Source: Burkholderia guangdongensis
Lineage (GTDB): Bacteria; Pseudomonadota; Gammaproteobacteria; Burkholderiales; Burkholderiaceae
Direction of reading: 5' to 3'
Assembly (NCBI RefSeq): GCF_013403875.1
Contig: NZ_JACBNX010000002.1
Coordinates: forward strand, 93,889-157,888
DNA: 64,000 bases
This document shows, one piece after another, positions 20,783-29,572 of the stretch. The notes beneath the pieces were generated by a model. That model saw only the letters and a list, made by a program, of their open reading frames with translations, made no database searches and had not been told where the DNA came from. A program made the translations under genes and the position numbers. Numbering within the stretch: position 1 is the stretch's first letter; the number at the start of each line of letters is the position of its first letter.

Positions 20783-22369
20783 TTACTGCGTGGCCGACGC
20801 CGGCTTCGGTGCTGCCGGCGTAGGCGCAGCCGGTTTCGGCGCGGCTGGCGCAGACGCGGATGCCGGCGCCGCCGCCGCCTTCGATGCCGCGGCCGGCTTG
20901 GCCGGGGCGTTCTTCGACGTGCTCTCGGCGAGCAGCGACTTCGACTCCTGCACCGGCTTGCCTTCGAGCTTGTTGAGCGCCTGCTGCATCATGAAGTCGT
21001 CCGGCGTGCCGAACTCGACCGGCTTGCGGTCGCGGTCCTTCTGGCGCTGCTCGGGCGTCTTCTTGTCGTTCTGCTCCTCGAGGTTCTGGAGCTCCTGCAT
21101 CCGGCGCTGCTCGCGCTGCTCGAGCTCCTTCTTCTCGTTCGGATCCTGCGTGTTCGCGAGGTGGTTCGTGTAGTCGACCTCGCGCGTGACGAGCACGTCG
21201 TCCGGATCGCCGTCCGCGAACTGGTCGACCGGAATGTCGGGCGTGATCCCCTTGTTCTGGATCGAGCGGCCGCTCGGCGTGTAGTAGTACGCGGTCGTCA
21301 GGCGCAGCGCGGTGTCGGCCGTCATCGGGCGGACCGTCTGCACCGAGCCCTTGCCGAACGTCGTCTTGCCCATGATCAGCGCGCGATGCGAATCCTGCAG
21401 CGCGCCGGCGACGATTTCCGACGCGGACGCCGAGTACGCGTTCGTCAGCACGATCATCGGCACGGTCTTGAAGGCCGGCGACAGGTTCTTCAGCGGATCG
21501 CCGTCGAACGACGGCAGGCGGTAGTTGTCGTAGGTGTCGCGATAGACCTGCTTCGAATCCGGGATCTGGCCGTTCGTCGACACGACGACCGAATCCGGCG
21601 GCAGGAACGCGCCCGCGACGCCGACCGCGCTCTGCAGCAGGCCGCCGCCGTTGTTGCGCAGATCGATGATCAGGCCCTTCGGGTTCGGCTGCTGGCGCGC
21701 GACGTCCTCGAGCTTCGCGGCGAGATCGGGCACCGTGCGCTCCTGGAAGCTCGTGATGCGGATGTACGCGTAACCCGGGTCGAGCATCTTCAGCTTCACG
21801 CTCTGCACGCGGATGATCGCGCGCGTGACCGTGACCGGGAACGTGCGGTCGTCGCTCTTGCGGTAGATCGTCAGCGTGACCTTCGTGCCGGGGTCGCCGC
21901 GCATCTGCTTGACGGCGTTGTCGAGCGTCATGCCGCGCACCGGCTTGTCGTTGATGCGCGTGATCAGGTCGCCCGGACGGATTCCGGCGCGGAACGCGGG
22001 GGTGTCCTCGATCGGCGAGATCACCTTCACGAGACCGTCTTCCTGCGAAATCTCGATACCGAGGCCCGCGAAGCGGCCCTTCGTCTGCTCCTGCAGTTCC
22101 TGGTAATCGGTCTTGTCGAGGAACGACGAGTGCGGATCGAGGCTCGATACCATGCCCTTGATCGCCGCGGTCAGCAGCTTCTTGTCGTCGACCGGCTCGA
22201 CGTACTCGTGCTTGATCTGGCCGAACACTTCCGCGAACAGGCGGAGCTGGTCGAGGGGGAGCGGCGCCGTGGCGCTCTGCTCGGCCGACGCGGAAATCTG
22301 CAGCGTGGCGAACACGCCCGTGGCGAGGCCCGCGGCAATCAGGCCGATGTTCTTCAGTTTGATTCGCAT
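20783..22369 (-). CDS. ctpA: S41 family C-terminal processing peptidase
   Basis: 528-residue periplasmic tail-specific protease. An N-terminal signal peptide (NIGLIAAGLATGVFATLQISASA) exports it. PDZ domain near residues 95-180 (EDTPAFRAGIRPGDLITRINDKPV), then the Ser/Lys protease core: catalytic Ser in NAYSASASEIVAGAL and catalytic Lys in MGKTTFGKGSVQ. The C-terminal ~100 residues are a charged coiled region ending in an Ala/Pro-rich tail. It follows gpmA on the same strand; this gpmA-ctpA-moeB order is a recurrent betaproteobacterial arrangement (recalled, not checked). Confidence 0.95.
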   Translation of the reverse strand: MRIKLKNIGLIAAGLATGVFATLQISASAEQSATAPLPLDQLRLFAEVFGQIKHEYVEPVDDKKLLTAAIKGMVSSLDPHSSFLDKTDYQELQEQTKGRFAGLGIEISQEDGLVKVISPIEDTPAFRAGIRPGDLITRINDKPVRGMTLDNAVKQMRGDPGTKVTLTIYRKSDDRTFPVTVTRAIIRVQSVKLKMLDPGYAYIRITSFQERTVPDLAAKLEDVARQQPNPKGLIIDLRNNGGGLLQSAVGVAGAFLPPDSVVVSTNGQIPDSKQVYRDTYDNYRLPSFDGDPLKNLSPAFKTVPMIVLTNAYSASASEIVAGALQDSHRALIMGKTTFGKGSVQTVRPMTADTALRLTTAYYYTPSGRSIQNKGITPDIPVDQFADGDPDDVLVTREVDYTNHLANTQDPNEKKELEQREQRRMQELQNLEEQNDKKTPEQRQKDRDRKPVEFGTPDDFMMQQALNKLEGKPVQESKSLLAESTSKNAPAKPAAASKAAAAPASASAPAAPKPAAPTPAAPKPASATQ

Positions 22370-22513
22370 AGGAAAAGTCGGGTGCGGTCGGAAAGCGCGT
22401 GGCTCTTGCGGAAGTAGCAGTCAAGTATAACCGGTCGGCCCGTTCGTCAGGGGAACGGGCCGAAACCGGTTCGACAGTGTCGGCTCGCCGAGGTTCGCGA
22501 CGGGGCGGGCCGA

Positions 22514-22535
22514 CCTGCCCGGCATACCGGGCAGG
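22514..22535 (-). terminator. hairpin between gpmA and ctpA
   Basis: CCTGCCCGG (22514-22522) pairs with CCGGGCAGG (22527-22535), loop CATA. No T-run on the minus strand, so termination is uncertain. Confidence 0.3.
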
Positions 22536-22565
22536 CGGGCCGGCCGGCCTGGCCCCGGCGCGGGA

Positions 22566-23312
22566 TCAGCCCGCCTTGCCTTGCTTCGCGACGGCCGCCT
22601 GCGCCTTCGCGATCGCTTCCGGGTCGCCGAGATAATAGTTCCGGATCGGCTTCAGGTTTTCGTCGAGCTCATAGACGAGCGGCACGCCGTTCGGGATGTT
22701 CAGGCCGACGATGTCGTCGTCCGAGATGCCGTCGAGATACTTGACCAGCGCGCGGATCGAGTTGCCGTGCGCGGCGATCAGCACGTTGCGGCCGCCCTTG
22801 ATCGCGGGCGCGATCGACTCGTTCCACAGCGGCAGCACGCGCGCGACGGTATCCTTCAGGCATTCGGTCAGCGGCAGCTGCTCGCGCGGCACCTTCGCGT
22901 AGCGCGGGTCGCCGTACGGCGCGCGCGCGTCGGTCGGCTCGAGCGACGGCGGCGGCGTGTCGTAGCTGCGGCGCCAGACCAGCACCTGGTCGTCGCCGAA
23001 TTTCGCGGCCGTTTCCGCCTTGTTCAGGCCCGACAGCGCGCCGTAGTGGCGCTCGTTCAGGCGCCACGAGTGGACGACGGGCAGATACATCAGGTCCATC
23101 CGGTCCTGCACGTGCCACAGCGTGCGGATCGCGCGCTTGAGCACCGACGTGTACGCGATGTCGAACGTGTAGCCGGCCTCCTTGAGCAGTTCGCCGGCCT
23201 GGTAGGCCTCGTTGGCGCCCTGTTCGGTCAGGTCGACGTCGACCCAGCCGGTGAAACGGTTTTCCTTGTTCCACGTCGATTCGCCGTGGCGGATGAGAAC
23301 GAGCTTGTGCAT
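22566..23312 (-). CDS. gpmA: 2,3-bisphosphoglycerate-dependent phosphoglycerate mutase
   Basis: 248-residue glycolytic enzyme interconverting 3- and 2-phosphoglycerate. Start [22 protein letters not shown] at 23312 carries the phospho-His (His9 in RHG). Further signatures: [18 protein letters not shown] with the catalytic Glu and [19 protein letters not shown] with the second His. Family length is about 250. Divergent from the rhodanese gene. Confidence 0.97.
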   Translation of the reverse strand: MHKLVLIRHGESTWNKENRFTGWVDVDLTEQGANEAYQAGELLKEAGYTFDIAYTSVLKRAIRTLWHVQDRMDLMYLPVVHSWRLNERHYGALSGLNKAETAAKFGDDQVLVWRRSYDTPPPSLEPTDARAPYGDPRYAKVPREQLPLTECLKDTVARVLPLWNESIAPAIKGGRNVLIAAHGNSIRALVKYLDGISDDDIVGLNIPNGVPLVYELDENLKPIRNYYLGDPEAIAKAQAAVAKQGKAG

Positions 23313-23447
23313 GGATGTGCTTGCGGTCGGTAGTGAGGAAGCTGGGCGCAAGGCGCCGCGTCCGGGGCGGCGTCATCCTCGCGCAAGGCGGTTATTTTAT
23401 AATGCCGGGATTGTCTTTTCCGATTTCTCTTTTTTCGGCGGATTTCC

Positions 23448-23870
23448 GTGAAGTTCTTTACCGATTACACGAACCTGGGCCTGATCGCGATCCTGCTCGT
23501 TTCCGGCGGCCTGCTCGCGTGGCCCGTGCTGCGCCGCGGCCGCGGCGGACTGTCCGCGGCCGAGGCGACGCAGCTCATCAATCGCCGCAACGCGGTCGTG
23601 ATCGACGTGCGGCCGGCGGCCGCCTTCGCGGCCGGCCATCTGCCGTCGGCGCGCCAGGTCGACGCGGGCGAGATCGGCGCGAAGATCGCGCAGGTCGCGA
23701 AGAACAAGAGCACGCCGGTGCTGCTCGTCTGCCAGAACGGCCAGCAGTCGCAGAAGGCGGCGCGCGAGGTCCAGGCGGCCGGCTACGCGGAAGTGCACGT
23801 GCTCGACGGCGGCGTCGCCGCCTGGCAGCAGGCCGGGATGCCGGTCGTCAAACAAGGAGCAGCGAAGTGA
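23448..23870 (+). CDS. rhodanese-like domain protein, membrane-anchored
   Basis: 140-residue single rhodanese domain behind an N-terminal membrane helix ([19 protein letters not shown]). GTG start. The domain runs from about residue 38; the active-site Cys lies in [14 protein letters not shown]. It is coupled by a 4-base GTGA overlap to the glutaredoxin gene grxC, so a role in thiol/sulfur handling together with glutaredoxin is likely. The same order rhodanese-grxC-secB-gpsA is common in proteobacteria (YibN-GrxC-SecB-GpsA). Confidence 0.92.
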   Translation: MKFFTDYTNLGLIAILLVSGGLLAWPVLRRGRGGLSAAEATQLINRRNAVVIDVRPAAAFAAGHLPSARQVDAGEIGAKIAQVAKNKSTPVLLVCQNGQQSQKAAREVQAAGYAEVHVLDGGVAAWQQAGMPVVKQGAAK

Positions 23871-24127
23871 ACAAGGTCTTCATGTACAGCACGCAGGTGT
23901 GCCCGTATTGCGTCCAGGCCGAGCGTCTGTTGAAGCTGCGCGGCGTCGAGCACGTCGAGAAGGTGCTGGTCGACCGGGAGCCGGGCCGCCGCGAGGAAAT
24001 GATGTCGCGCACCGGCCGCCGCACCGTGCCGCAGATCTATATCGGCGACACGCACGTCGGCGGCTACGACGATCTGTCGAAGCTCGACCGCGAGGGCGGC
24101 CTCATGCCGCTTCTGCAAGCCGCCTGA
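23867..24127 (+). CDS. grxC: glutaredoxin 3
   Basis: 86-residue glutaredoxin reducing disulfides with glutathione. GTG start at 23867 overlaps the preceding stop (GTGA), with AAGGAG upstream. Active site CPYC (residues 11-14), cis-Pro segment [10 protein letters not shown] and GGYDDL glutathione-binding motif. Functionally connected to the gshA-gshB glutathione genes in this window. Confidence 0.96.
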   Translation: MNKVFMYSTQVCPYCVQAERLLKLRGVEHVEKVLVDREPGRREEMMSRTGRRTVPQIYIGDTHVGGYDDLSKLDREGGLMPLLQAA

Positions 24128-24241
24128 TTCGGGCAGAATGGCCGCCGGCCGCGCGGGCCGGCGAGCACGATCCCCGCGGAAACCCATCATGCGTGCATGG
24201 CCGCCATCGGCCGGCGCGCGAACATAATTTTTGGAGCCATC

Positions 24242-24715
24242 ATGTCCGACGTCGAAAATCAACCGTTCTTCAACATTCAGCGCATCTACCTGAAGGATAT
24301 GTCGCTCGAGCAGCCGAATTCGCCGGCGATCTTCCTCGAGCAGGACATGCCGTCGGTCGAGGTCGAGGTCGACGTGAAGGCGGAGCGTCTCGCGGAGAGC
24401 GTATTCGAGGTCGTCGTGTCGGGCACCGTGACCGCGAAAGTCAAGGACAAGGTCGCGTTCCTGATCGAAGCGAAGCAGGCCGGCATTTTCGACATCCGCA
24501 ACATCCCGGCCGAGCAGCTCGACCCGCTCGTCGGCATCGCATGCCCGACGATCCTGTTCCCGTACCTGCGCTCGAACATCGCCGACGCGATCACGCGCGC
24601 CGGCTTCCCGCCGATCCATCTCGCCGAGATCAACTTCCAGGCGCTCTACGAGCAGCGTCTCTCGCAGATTCAGCAGCAGGGCTCGACCGTGCCGAACGGC
24701 GCGTCGCTGAACTGA
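24242..24715 (+). CDS. secB: protein-export chaperone SecB
   Basis: 157-residue tetrameric cytosolic chaperone that holds preproteins unfolded and delivers them to SecA. Family motifs: [21 protein letters not shown], the acidic [14 protein letters not shown], and [20 protein letters not shown] with [11 protein letters not shown] near the end. ATG 24242; 114 bp after grxC. Confidence 0.97.
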   Translation: MSDVENQPFFNIQRIYLKDMSLEQPNSPAIFLEQDMPSVEVEVDVKAERLAESVFEVVVSGTVTAKVKDKVAFLIEAKQAGIFDIRNIPAEQLDPLVGIACPTILFPYLRSNIADAITRAGFPPIHLAEINFQALYEQRLSQIQQQGSTVPNGASLN

Positions 24716-24804
24716 GCGCGACGCGCTCGCCGGTGCGACATGAAACCGTCCCTACGCATGCGTCGCTCGCCTCGTCGCGGGCGGGCGGCCCGGCGAGTGC
24801 CGGC

Positions 24805-25803
24805 ATGAAGGTCGCCGTCCTCGGCGCCGGCGCCTGGGGCACTGCGCTCGCCGGCCATCTGGCCGCGCGGCACGACACGCTGCTGTGGGCGCGTGACGCG
24901 GCGCTCGTCGCCGAGCTCGCCGCCCGGCATGAGAACGCCCGTTATCTGGGCGGCATCGCGCTGCCCGTGGCGCTGCGCTACGACGCGGATCTCGCCGCGG
25001 CGCTCGCGCACGGCGCCGCGGACGACGCGCTCTGCGTGATCGCCGCGCCGGTCGCCGGGCTGCGCGCGCTGTGCGGCGCGATGCGCGACGCGGGCTGCGT
25101 GCCCGCGCACGTCGTCTGGGTCTGCAAGGGCTTCGAGGCCGACACGCAATTGCTGCCGCATCAGGTGATCGCGGCCGAACTGCCCGATCAGCACAGCAAC
25201 GGCGTGCTGTCCGGGCCGAGCTTCGCGCGCGAGGTCGGGCAGGGGCTGCCCGTCGCGCTGACCGTCGCGAGCGCGTCCGCCGCGTGCCGCGAGCGCACGC
25301 TCGCCGCGTTCCATCACGGCGCGATGCGGATCTACACCGGCGACGACGTCGTCGGCGTCGAGGTCGGCGGCGCGGTGAAGAACGTGCTCGCGATCGCGAC
25401 CGGCATCGCCGATGGCCTCGGCCTCGGCCTCAACGCGCGCGCGGCGCTCGTCACGCGCGGCCTCGCGGAAATGACGCGGCTCGGTGTCGCGCTCGGCGGC
25501 CGCGCGGAAACCTTCACCGGCCTCACCGGCGTCGGCGATCTGATTCTGACCGCGACGGGCGACCTGTCGCGCAATCGCACGGTCGGCCTGCAGCTCGCGA
25601 CCGGCCGCTCGCTCGCCGACATCCTCGGCGCGCTCGGCCACGTCGCCGAGGGCGTGCGCTGCGCGCAGGCGGTGCTGGCGATCGCGCGCGCGCATTCGAT
25701 CGAAATGCCGATCACCGAAGCGGTCTGCGGCGTGCTGTTCGACGGCGTCGCCGCGCGCGACGCGGTCAGCGGGTTGCTGCGCCGGGACGCGCGCGCCGAG
25801 TGA
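24805..25803 (+). CDS. gpsA: NAD(P)-dependent glycerol-3-phosphate dehydrogenase
   Basis: 332-residue enzyme reducing dihydroxyacetone phosphate to sn-glycerol-3-phosphate for phospholipid synthesis. [20 protein letters not shown] gives the dinucleotide-binding GAGxWG, and the start is set there; the frame is open much further upstream but has no homology-like sequence. Also [34 protein letters not shown] with the catalytic Lys, and [20 protein letters not shown]. 89 bp after secB. Confidence 0.96.
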   Translation: MKVAVLGAGAWGTALAGHLAARHDTLLWARDAALVAELAARHENARYLGGIALPVALRYDADLAAALAHGAADDALCVIAAPVAGLRALCGAMRDAGCVPAHVVWVCKGFEADTQLLPHQVIAAELPDQHSNGVLSGPSFAREVGQGLPVALTVASASAACRERTLAAFHHGAMRIYTGDDVVGVEVGGAVKNVLAIATGIADGLGLGLNARAALVTRGLAEMTRLGVALGGRAETFTGLTGVGDLILTATGDLSRNRTVGLQLATGRSLADILGALGHVAEGVRCAQAVLAIARAHSIEMPITEAVCGVLFDGVAARDAVSGLLRRDARAE

Positions 25804-25926
25804 GCGCCGGCGTTCGCCGTCGCGCGCAATGCGAACTACGCTGTAACTGACCGGCTCATCCGTTCGAACGCTGCATGGGCCGGCGCAAGCGCTGACGCGC
25901 CCACTCCGGTCGACGGGAGGCCGCCC

Positions 25927-26475
25927 ATGTTGCAGATCGGTTCCACCACGCTCGACGCGCAAGTCGTCGACATCACGACGCTCGAGGTCGATGCGATCGT
26001 CAACGCGGCGAACGGCTCGCTGCTCGGCGGAGGCGGCGTCGACGGCGCGATCCATCGCGCGGCCGGCCCGGGGCTTCTTGCCGAATGCGAGACGCTCGGC
26101 GGCTGCGCGAGCGGCGACGCGAAGCTCACGCGCGGCTACGCGCTCCCCGCGAAATACGTGATCCACGCGGTCGGCCCGGTGTGGCACGGCGGCGCGCGCG
26201 GCGAGCGCGAGCTGCTCGCGTCATGCTACCGGCGCGCGATCGAACTCGCCGAAGCGCAGCGCTGCGCGTCGCTCGCGTTCCCCGCGATCAGCTGCGGGAT
26301 CTATCGCTATCCGGCCGAGCAGGCGGTCGACGTCGCGCTCGGCACGGTCGTCGGCATGCTGCCGCAAGCGCCGCATCTCGCGCGCGTCGTGTTCGCGTGC
26401 TTTTCGTCCGACATGCTCGCGCTCTACCGCGCGGCGCTCGCGCGCGTTCAGGCGCCGCCGTCGAAGCCGGCCTGA
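25927..26475 (+). CDS. macro-domain protein, probable O-acetyl-ADP-ribose deacetylase
   Basis: 182-residue macro domain of the MacroD/YmdB type. ADP-ribose-binding motifs [28 protein letters not shown] (shown in two parts: [14 protein letters not shown] and [14 protein letters not shown]) and [13 protein letters not shown] are intact. Likely removes acetyl or ADP-ribose groups; the true substrate is not known. Convergent with trmL, whose last 28 bases overlap this gene's end on the opposite strand. Confidence 0.93.
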   Translation: MLQIGSTTLDAQVVDITTLEVDAIVNAANGSLLGGGGVDGAIHRAAGPGLLAECETLGGCASGDAKLTRGYALPAKYVIHAVGPVWHGGARGERELLASCYRRAIELAEAQRCASLAFPAISCGIYRYPAEQAVDVALGTVVGMLPQAPHLARVVFACFSSDMLALYRAALARVQAPPSKPA

Positions 26476-26918
26476 CGCCACGCCTCGAACACGACGACCG
26501 CGACCGTATTCGACAGATTCAGGCTCCGGTTGCCCGGCCGCATCGGCAGGCGCACGCGCTGCGCGTTCGGGAAGCGTTCGAGCAGGTCCGCCGGCAGGCC
26601 GCGCGTCTCCGCGCCGAACACGAACCAGTCGCCCGGCAGGAACGCATGGTCGTGAAAGCGGCCCGAGCCGCGCGTCGTGAACGCGAACATCCGCGCGGGA
26701 TCGGGTGCTTCGGCCGCGACGAACGCGTGCCAGTCCTGGTGCACGCGCATCTGCGCATATTCGTGATAGTCGAGGCCGGCGCGGCGCATCTTCGCGTCGT
26801 CGAGCGGAAAGCCGAGTGGCTCGATCAGGTGCAGCCGCGCGCCGGTGTTCGCGCACAGGCGGATCACGTTGCCGGTGTTCGGCGGAATTTCGGGTTCGAC
26901 GAGGACGACGTTGAACAT
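26448..26918 (-). CDS. trmL: tRNA (cytidine(34)-2'-O)-methyltransferase TrmL
   Basis: 156-residue SPOUT-family methyltransferase modifying the wobble base of tRNA-Leu isoacceptors. Start [21 protein letters not shown] at 26918 is the family N-terminus. The knot motifs are [11 protein letters not shown] and [27 protein letters not shown] (two segments joined; the AdoMet-binding loop is [10 protein letters not shown]). Overlaps the macro-domain gene tail to tail by 28 bp; comF lies 50 bp upstream on the same strand. Confidence 0.95.
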   Translation of the reverse strand: MFNVVLVEPEIPPNTGNVIRLCANTGARLHLIEPLGFPLDDAKMRRAGLDYHEYAQMRVHQDWHAFVAAEAPDPARMFAFTTRGSGRFHDHAFLPGDWFVFGAETRGLPADLLERFPNAQRVRLPMRPGNRSLNLSNTVAVVVFEAWRQAGFDGGA

Positions 26919-26968
26919 GATTCGGTCTCGGGCATCAGCGACTGCGAACAGTCGGGTGTAACGATCGG

Positions 26969-27742
26969 TCAATCTTTGGCGGTGCGCAGCGCGACGAGAT
27001 TCGTCACGCGCCGCGCGCCCGCCGCCTTCAAAGCCTGCGCCGCCGCCGCGAGCGTCGCGCCGGACGTCATCACGTCGTCGACGAGCGCGACGTGGCGGCC
27101 GGCGACGTCGTGCGCGACCGCGAACGCCGATGCGACATTGTCGCGCCGCGCGCGCACGGCGAGCCGCGATTGCGGCGCGGTCCGCGCGACGCGCACGAGC
27201 AGCGTCGCCGACGCGCGCACGCCAAGCCGGCGCGCAAGCGGCCGCGCGATCGCCCACGCCTGGTTGTAGCCGCGCGCCGCGAGCCGTTCGCGCGCGAGCG
27301 GCACCGGCGCGACTACGTCGAAGCCGTGCCGCGCGCCGTGCGCATCGTCGACGAGCCGCGCGAGCCGGCCCGCGAACTCGGCGCCGAGCGCGAGCCGCGC
27401 ATGAAACTTCAGCGCCCGCGCGAGCGTGTCGACCGGCGCGCGATAGTCGGCGAGCGCGAGCGTCGCGTCGAACGGCGGCGCGTCGGCGCGGCACGCGTCG
27501 CACCGGTAGCCGGCCGCGCGGCGCGACCGCCCGGGCGCGAGCGGCGCCGCGCAGACGACGCAGCGCACGCGCGCTTCGTTCCAGTACGCGGCATCGCAAA
27601 CGGCGCAGATCGCAGGATGTGACAAATTGCCGCACAGTGCGCAGCGATTCGGCAGCGCGATCGTCGCGATGCGCGCGGCGAGCGTGCCGATTCGCGACAA
27701 CCGCACGCGCATCGCCGGCGGCAGGACGGGACGACGATGCAT
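26969..27742 (-). CDS. comF: ComF family phosphoribosyltransferase-like protein
   Basis: 257-residue ComF protein, linked to DNA uptake/competence in Haemophilus and Bacillus. I use the ATG at 27742, which has AAGGAG 7 bp upstream on its strand; the frame extends further. N-terminal zinc-ribbon-like cysteines (CALCGN, ICAVC, CVVC, CDAC) followed by a type I phosphoribosyltransferase domain with VALVDDVMTSGATL, the PRPP loop. Divergent from the BioC-like gene, with about 94 bp between them. Together with comM it suggests competence functions, though no uptake pilus is in view. Confidence 0.92.
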   Translation of the reverse strand: MHRRPVLPPAMRVRLSRIGTLAARIATIALPNRCALCGNLSHPAICAVCDAAYWNEARVRCVVCAAPLAPGRSRRAAGYRCDACRADAPPFDATLALADYRAPVDTLARALKFHARLALGAEFAGRLARLVDDAHGARHGFDVVAPVPLARERLAARGYNQAWAIARPLARRLGVRASATLLVRVARTAPQSRLAVRARRDNVASAFAVAHDVAGRHVALVDDVMTSGATLAAAAQALKAAGARRVTNLVALRTAKD

Positions 27743-27836
27743 CCGGATGCTCCTTCGAGGCAAGGCCGCTGCCCCGCGTCGCTGAAGCGGGCGGGGCGAG
27801 CGAGTATACTTCGGGCTCTTCGCCAGTGTGCCCGAC

Positions 27837-28802
27837 ATGTCGCCAGTCTCTCCCTCACCTAGCCGTCCGGCCTATGATTCCCGGCGCCTGCGGCGGATCT
27901 TCGATCGCCGCGCCGACGCATTCGACGCGGTCGCGTTCCTGCCGCGCGAGATCGCGCAGCGGATGAACGAGCGTCTCGAATACATCAAGGTGACCCCCGC
28001 GAGCGTGCTCGATGCCGGCTGCGGCGCGGGCGACGACCTGCCGGCGCTGCGCGCGCGCTTTCCGGAGGCGCCGGTGTTCGGCGTCGACGTATCCGGCGCG
28101 ATGCTCGCGCGCGCGGGCCAGCGCGAGGCCGCGCAGACCGACTGGCGCCGCTGGCTGCCGGCGTCGCTCGGCCGTGCGCTGGGCCAGCGCGGGCCGCGCG
28201 TCGCGCAGGCCGATTTCTCGTCGCTGCCGTTCGCGGCCGGCGCGTTCGACCTGATCTGGTCGAATCTCGCGCTGCACTGGCATTCGCGCCCGGACGCGGT
28301 GTTTCCCGAATGGCAGCGCGTGCTGCGCGTGAACGGCCTGCTGATGTTCAGCACGCTCGGCCCGGACACGCTGCGCGAGCTGCGCGCGGCGTACGCGCAA
28401 GCGGAGGCGACGCTCGGCCTCGCGCCGGCCGGCGCGCGCGTGATCGATTTCGTCGACATGCACGATCTCGGCGACATGCTCGTCGAGAGCGGCTTCGAGA
28501 TCCCGGTGATGGACCAGGAAGTGCTGACGATCACGTACCAGTCTCCCGAATCGCTGCTGGCCGACGTGCGCCGCTGGGGCGCGTATCCGTTCGAGCGCGC
28601 GGCGCCGCGCGGCGCGACGCGGCGCTTCCGGCGCGCGCTCGGCGACGCGCTCGACGCGCGCCGGCGCGACGACGGCACGATTGCGCTGACGTTCGAGGTG
28701 ATCTACGGGCACGCGTGGAAGGCGGTGCCGCGCACGACGCCGGAAGGCCACGGAATCGTGCGGATCGAGGATATCGGCAAGGGGCGCCCGAAGAATCGCT
28801 GA
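27837..28802 (+). CDS. class I SAM-dependent methyltransferase, BioC-like
   Basis: 321-residue methyltransferase. Motif I VLDAGCGAGDDLPALRARFP binds AdoMet; FDLIWSNLALHWHSRPDAVF and LLMFSTLGPDTLRELR are characteristic of the BioC (malonyl-ACP O-methyltransferase) group and of its NDUFAF5-like relatives. No other biotin genes are adjacent, so a biotin role is only a suggestion. ATG 27837 used; GTG 27828 is possible. Followed by a promoter for the cox cluster. Confidence 0.88.
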   Translation: MSPVSPSPSRPAYDSRRLRRIFDRRADAFDAVAFLPREIAQRMNERLEYIKVTPASVLDAGCGAGDDLPALRARFPEAPVFGVDVSGAMLARAGQREAAQTDWRRWLPASLGRALGQRGPRVAQADFSSLPFAAGAFDLIWSNLALHWHSRPDAVFPEWQRVLRVNGLLMFSTLGPDTLRELRAAYAQAEATLGLAPAGARVIDFVDMHDLGDMLVESGFEIPVMDQEVLTITYQSPESLLADVRRWGAYPFERAAPRGATRRFRRALGDALDARRRDDGTIALTFEVIYGHAWKAVPRTTPEGHGIVRIEDIGKGRPKNR

Positions 28803-28919
28803 TGCAGTAAAGAAGGGTTTCGTTATGGTGGGAATTAGCGGCGCGGGCTAATGCGAAAAACCCCGCCGGAACGGCGCGGAACCTTGTCGCGCTTGGCTTG
28901 CGGGCCGGTCGCCGCTTGC

Positions 28920-28948
28920 TTGTGGATGCCATTGAACGCGCCTATAAT
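28920..28948 (+). promoter_or_regulatory. candidate sigma-70 promoter of the cox cluster
   Basis: TTGTGG (28920-28925) and a perfect TATAAT (28943-28948) at 17-bp spacing, 89 bp before the DUF2244 gene that heads the cytochrome oxidase cluster. Confidence 0.55.
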
Positions 28949-29037
28949 GCGTCAGCCTGCCGCCCTTGGGATCCCCGCAATACGGGGCGGCGAGCTCGAT
29001 GCAGGCATGCATCGCATGCCATTCGCGTGAGACGGCG

Positions 29038-29523
29038 ATGGACGCAGCGAAAGTTTCGACGGAAGCGACGGAGGCGGAACCGGTCCTCGAGGATTGGCTG
29101 ATGAAGCGCAACTGCTCGGTGTCGCCGCGTCAGTTCGTGCTGTTTTACGCGTCGCTCGCGGCTGTCTCGCTGGCGATCGCGGCGTCGATGATATGGCGGG
29201 GGGCGTGGCTCGTGGCGCCCTTCACCGGAATCGAGCTGCTGGCGGTGGGTGTCGCGTTCGCGATCTACGCACGCCATGCGGTCGACTACGAACGCATCAG
29301 GCTGTTTCCGCATCGGCTCGTGATCGAGCGGATGAATGCGGAGCGGCTCACGCAGATCGAATTCAACCCGCGCTGGGTGCGGGTCGAGTCGGGCGCGACG
29401 CCTCGCGATCCGATTCGGCTGGTGTCGCGTGGGCAGACCGTTGTGATCGGGCAGCATCTCGCGCAGTACCAGCGCGTGCAGTTCGCCCGGACGCTGCGCG
29501 CATCGCTCAGGCGCTGCGGCTGA
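29038..29523 (+). CDS. DUF2244 domain membrane protein
   Basis: 161-residue protein with two adjacent hydrophobic segments (FVLFYASLAAVSLAIAASMI and WLVAPFTGIELLAVGVAFAIY) and a C-terminal soluble part. It matches the DUF2244 family, which is regularly found directly before coxB in betaproteobacteria; the function is unknown, presumably oxidase assembly. I use ATG 29038. An earlier ATG in the same frame (28966) would add a stretch containing CIACH, but without a ribosome site. Confidence 0.82.
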   Translation: MDAAKVSTEATEAEPVLEDWLMKRNCSVSPRQFVLFYASLAAVSLAIAASMIWRGAWLVAPFTGIELLAVGVAFAIYARHAVDYERIRLFPHRLVIERMNAERLTQIEFNPRWVRVESGATPRDPIRLVSRGQTVVIGQHLAQYQRVQFARTLRASLRRCG

Positions 29524-29572
29524 GGGGGCGGTCCGGGTTGCGCGGGCGGCTCGCGACGGGGGGAGGCTTTGA

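Noticed and set aside
28966..29037. Possible heme-binding CIACH motif in an N-terminal extension of the DUF2244 protein
   Set aside because: It lies upstream of the best start, has no ribosome site or signal peptide, and overlaps the presumed leader region. A single CxxCH there is probably chance.
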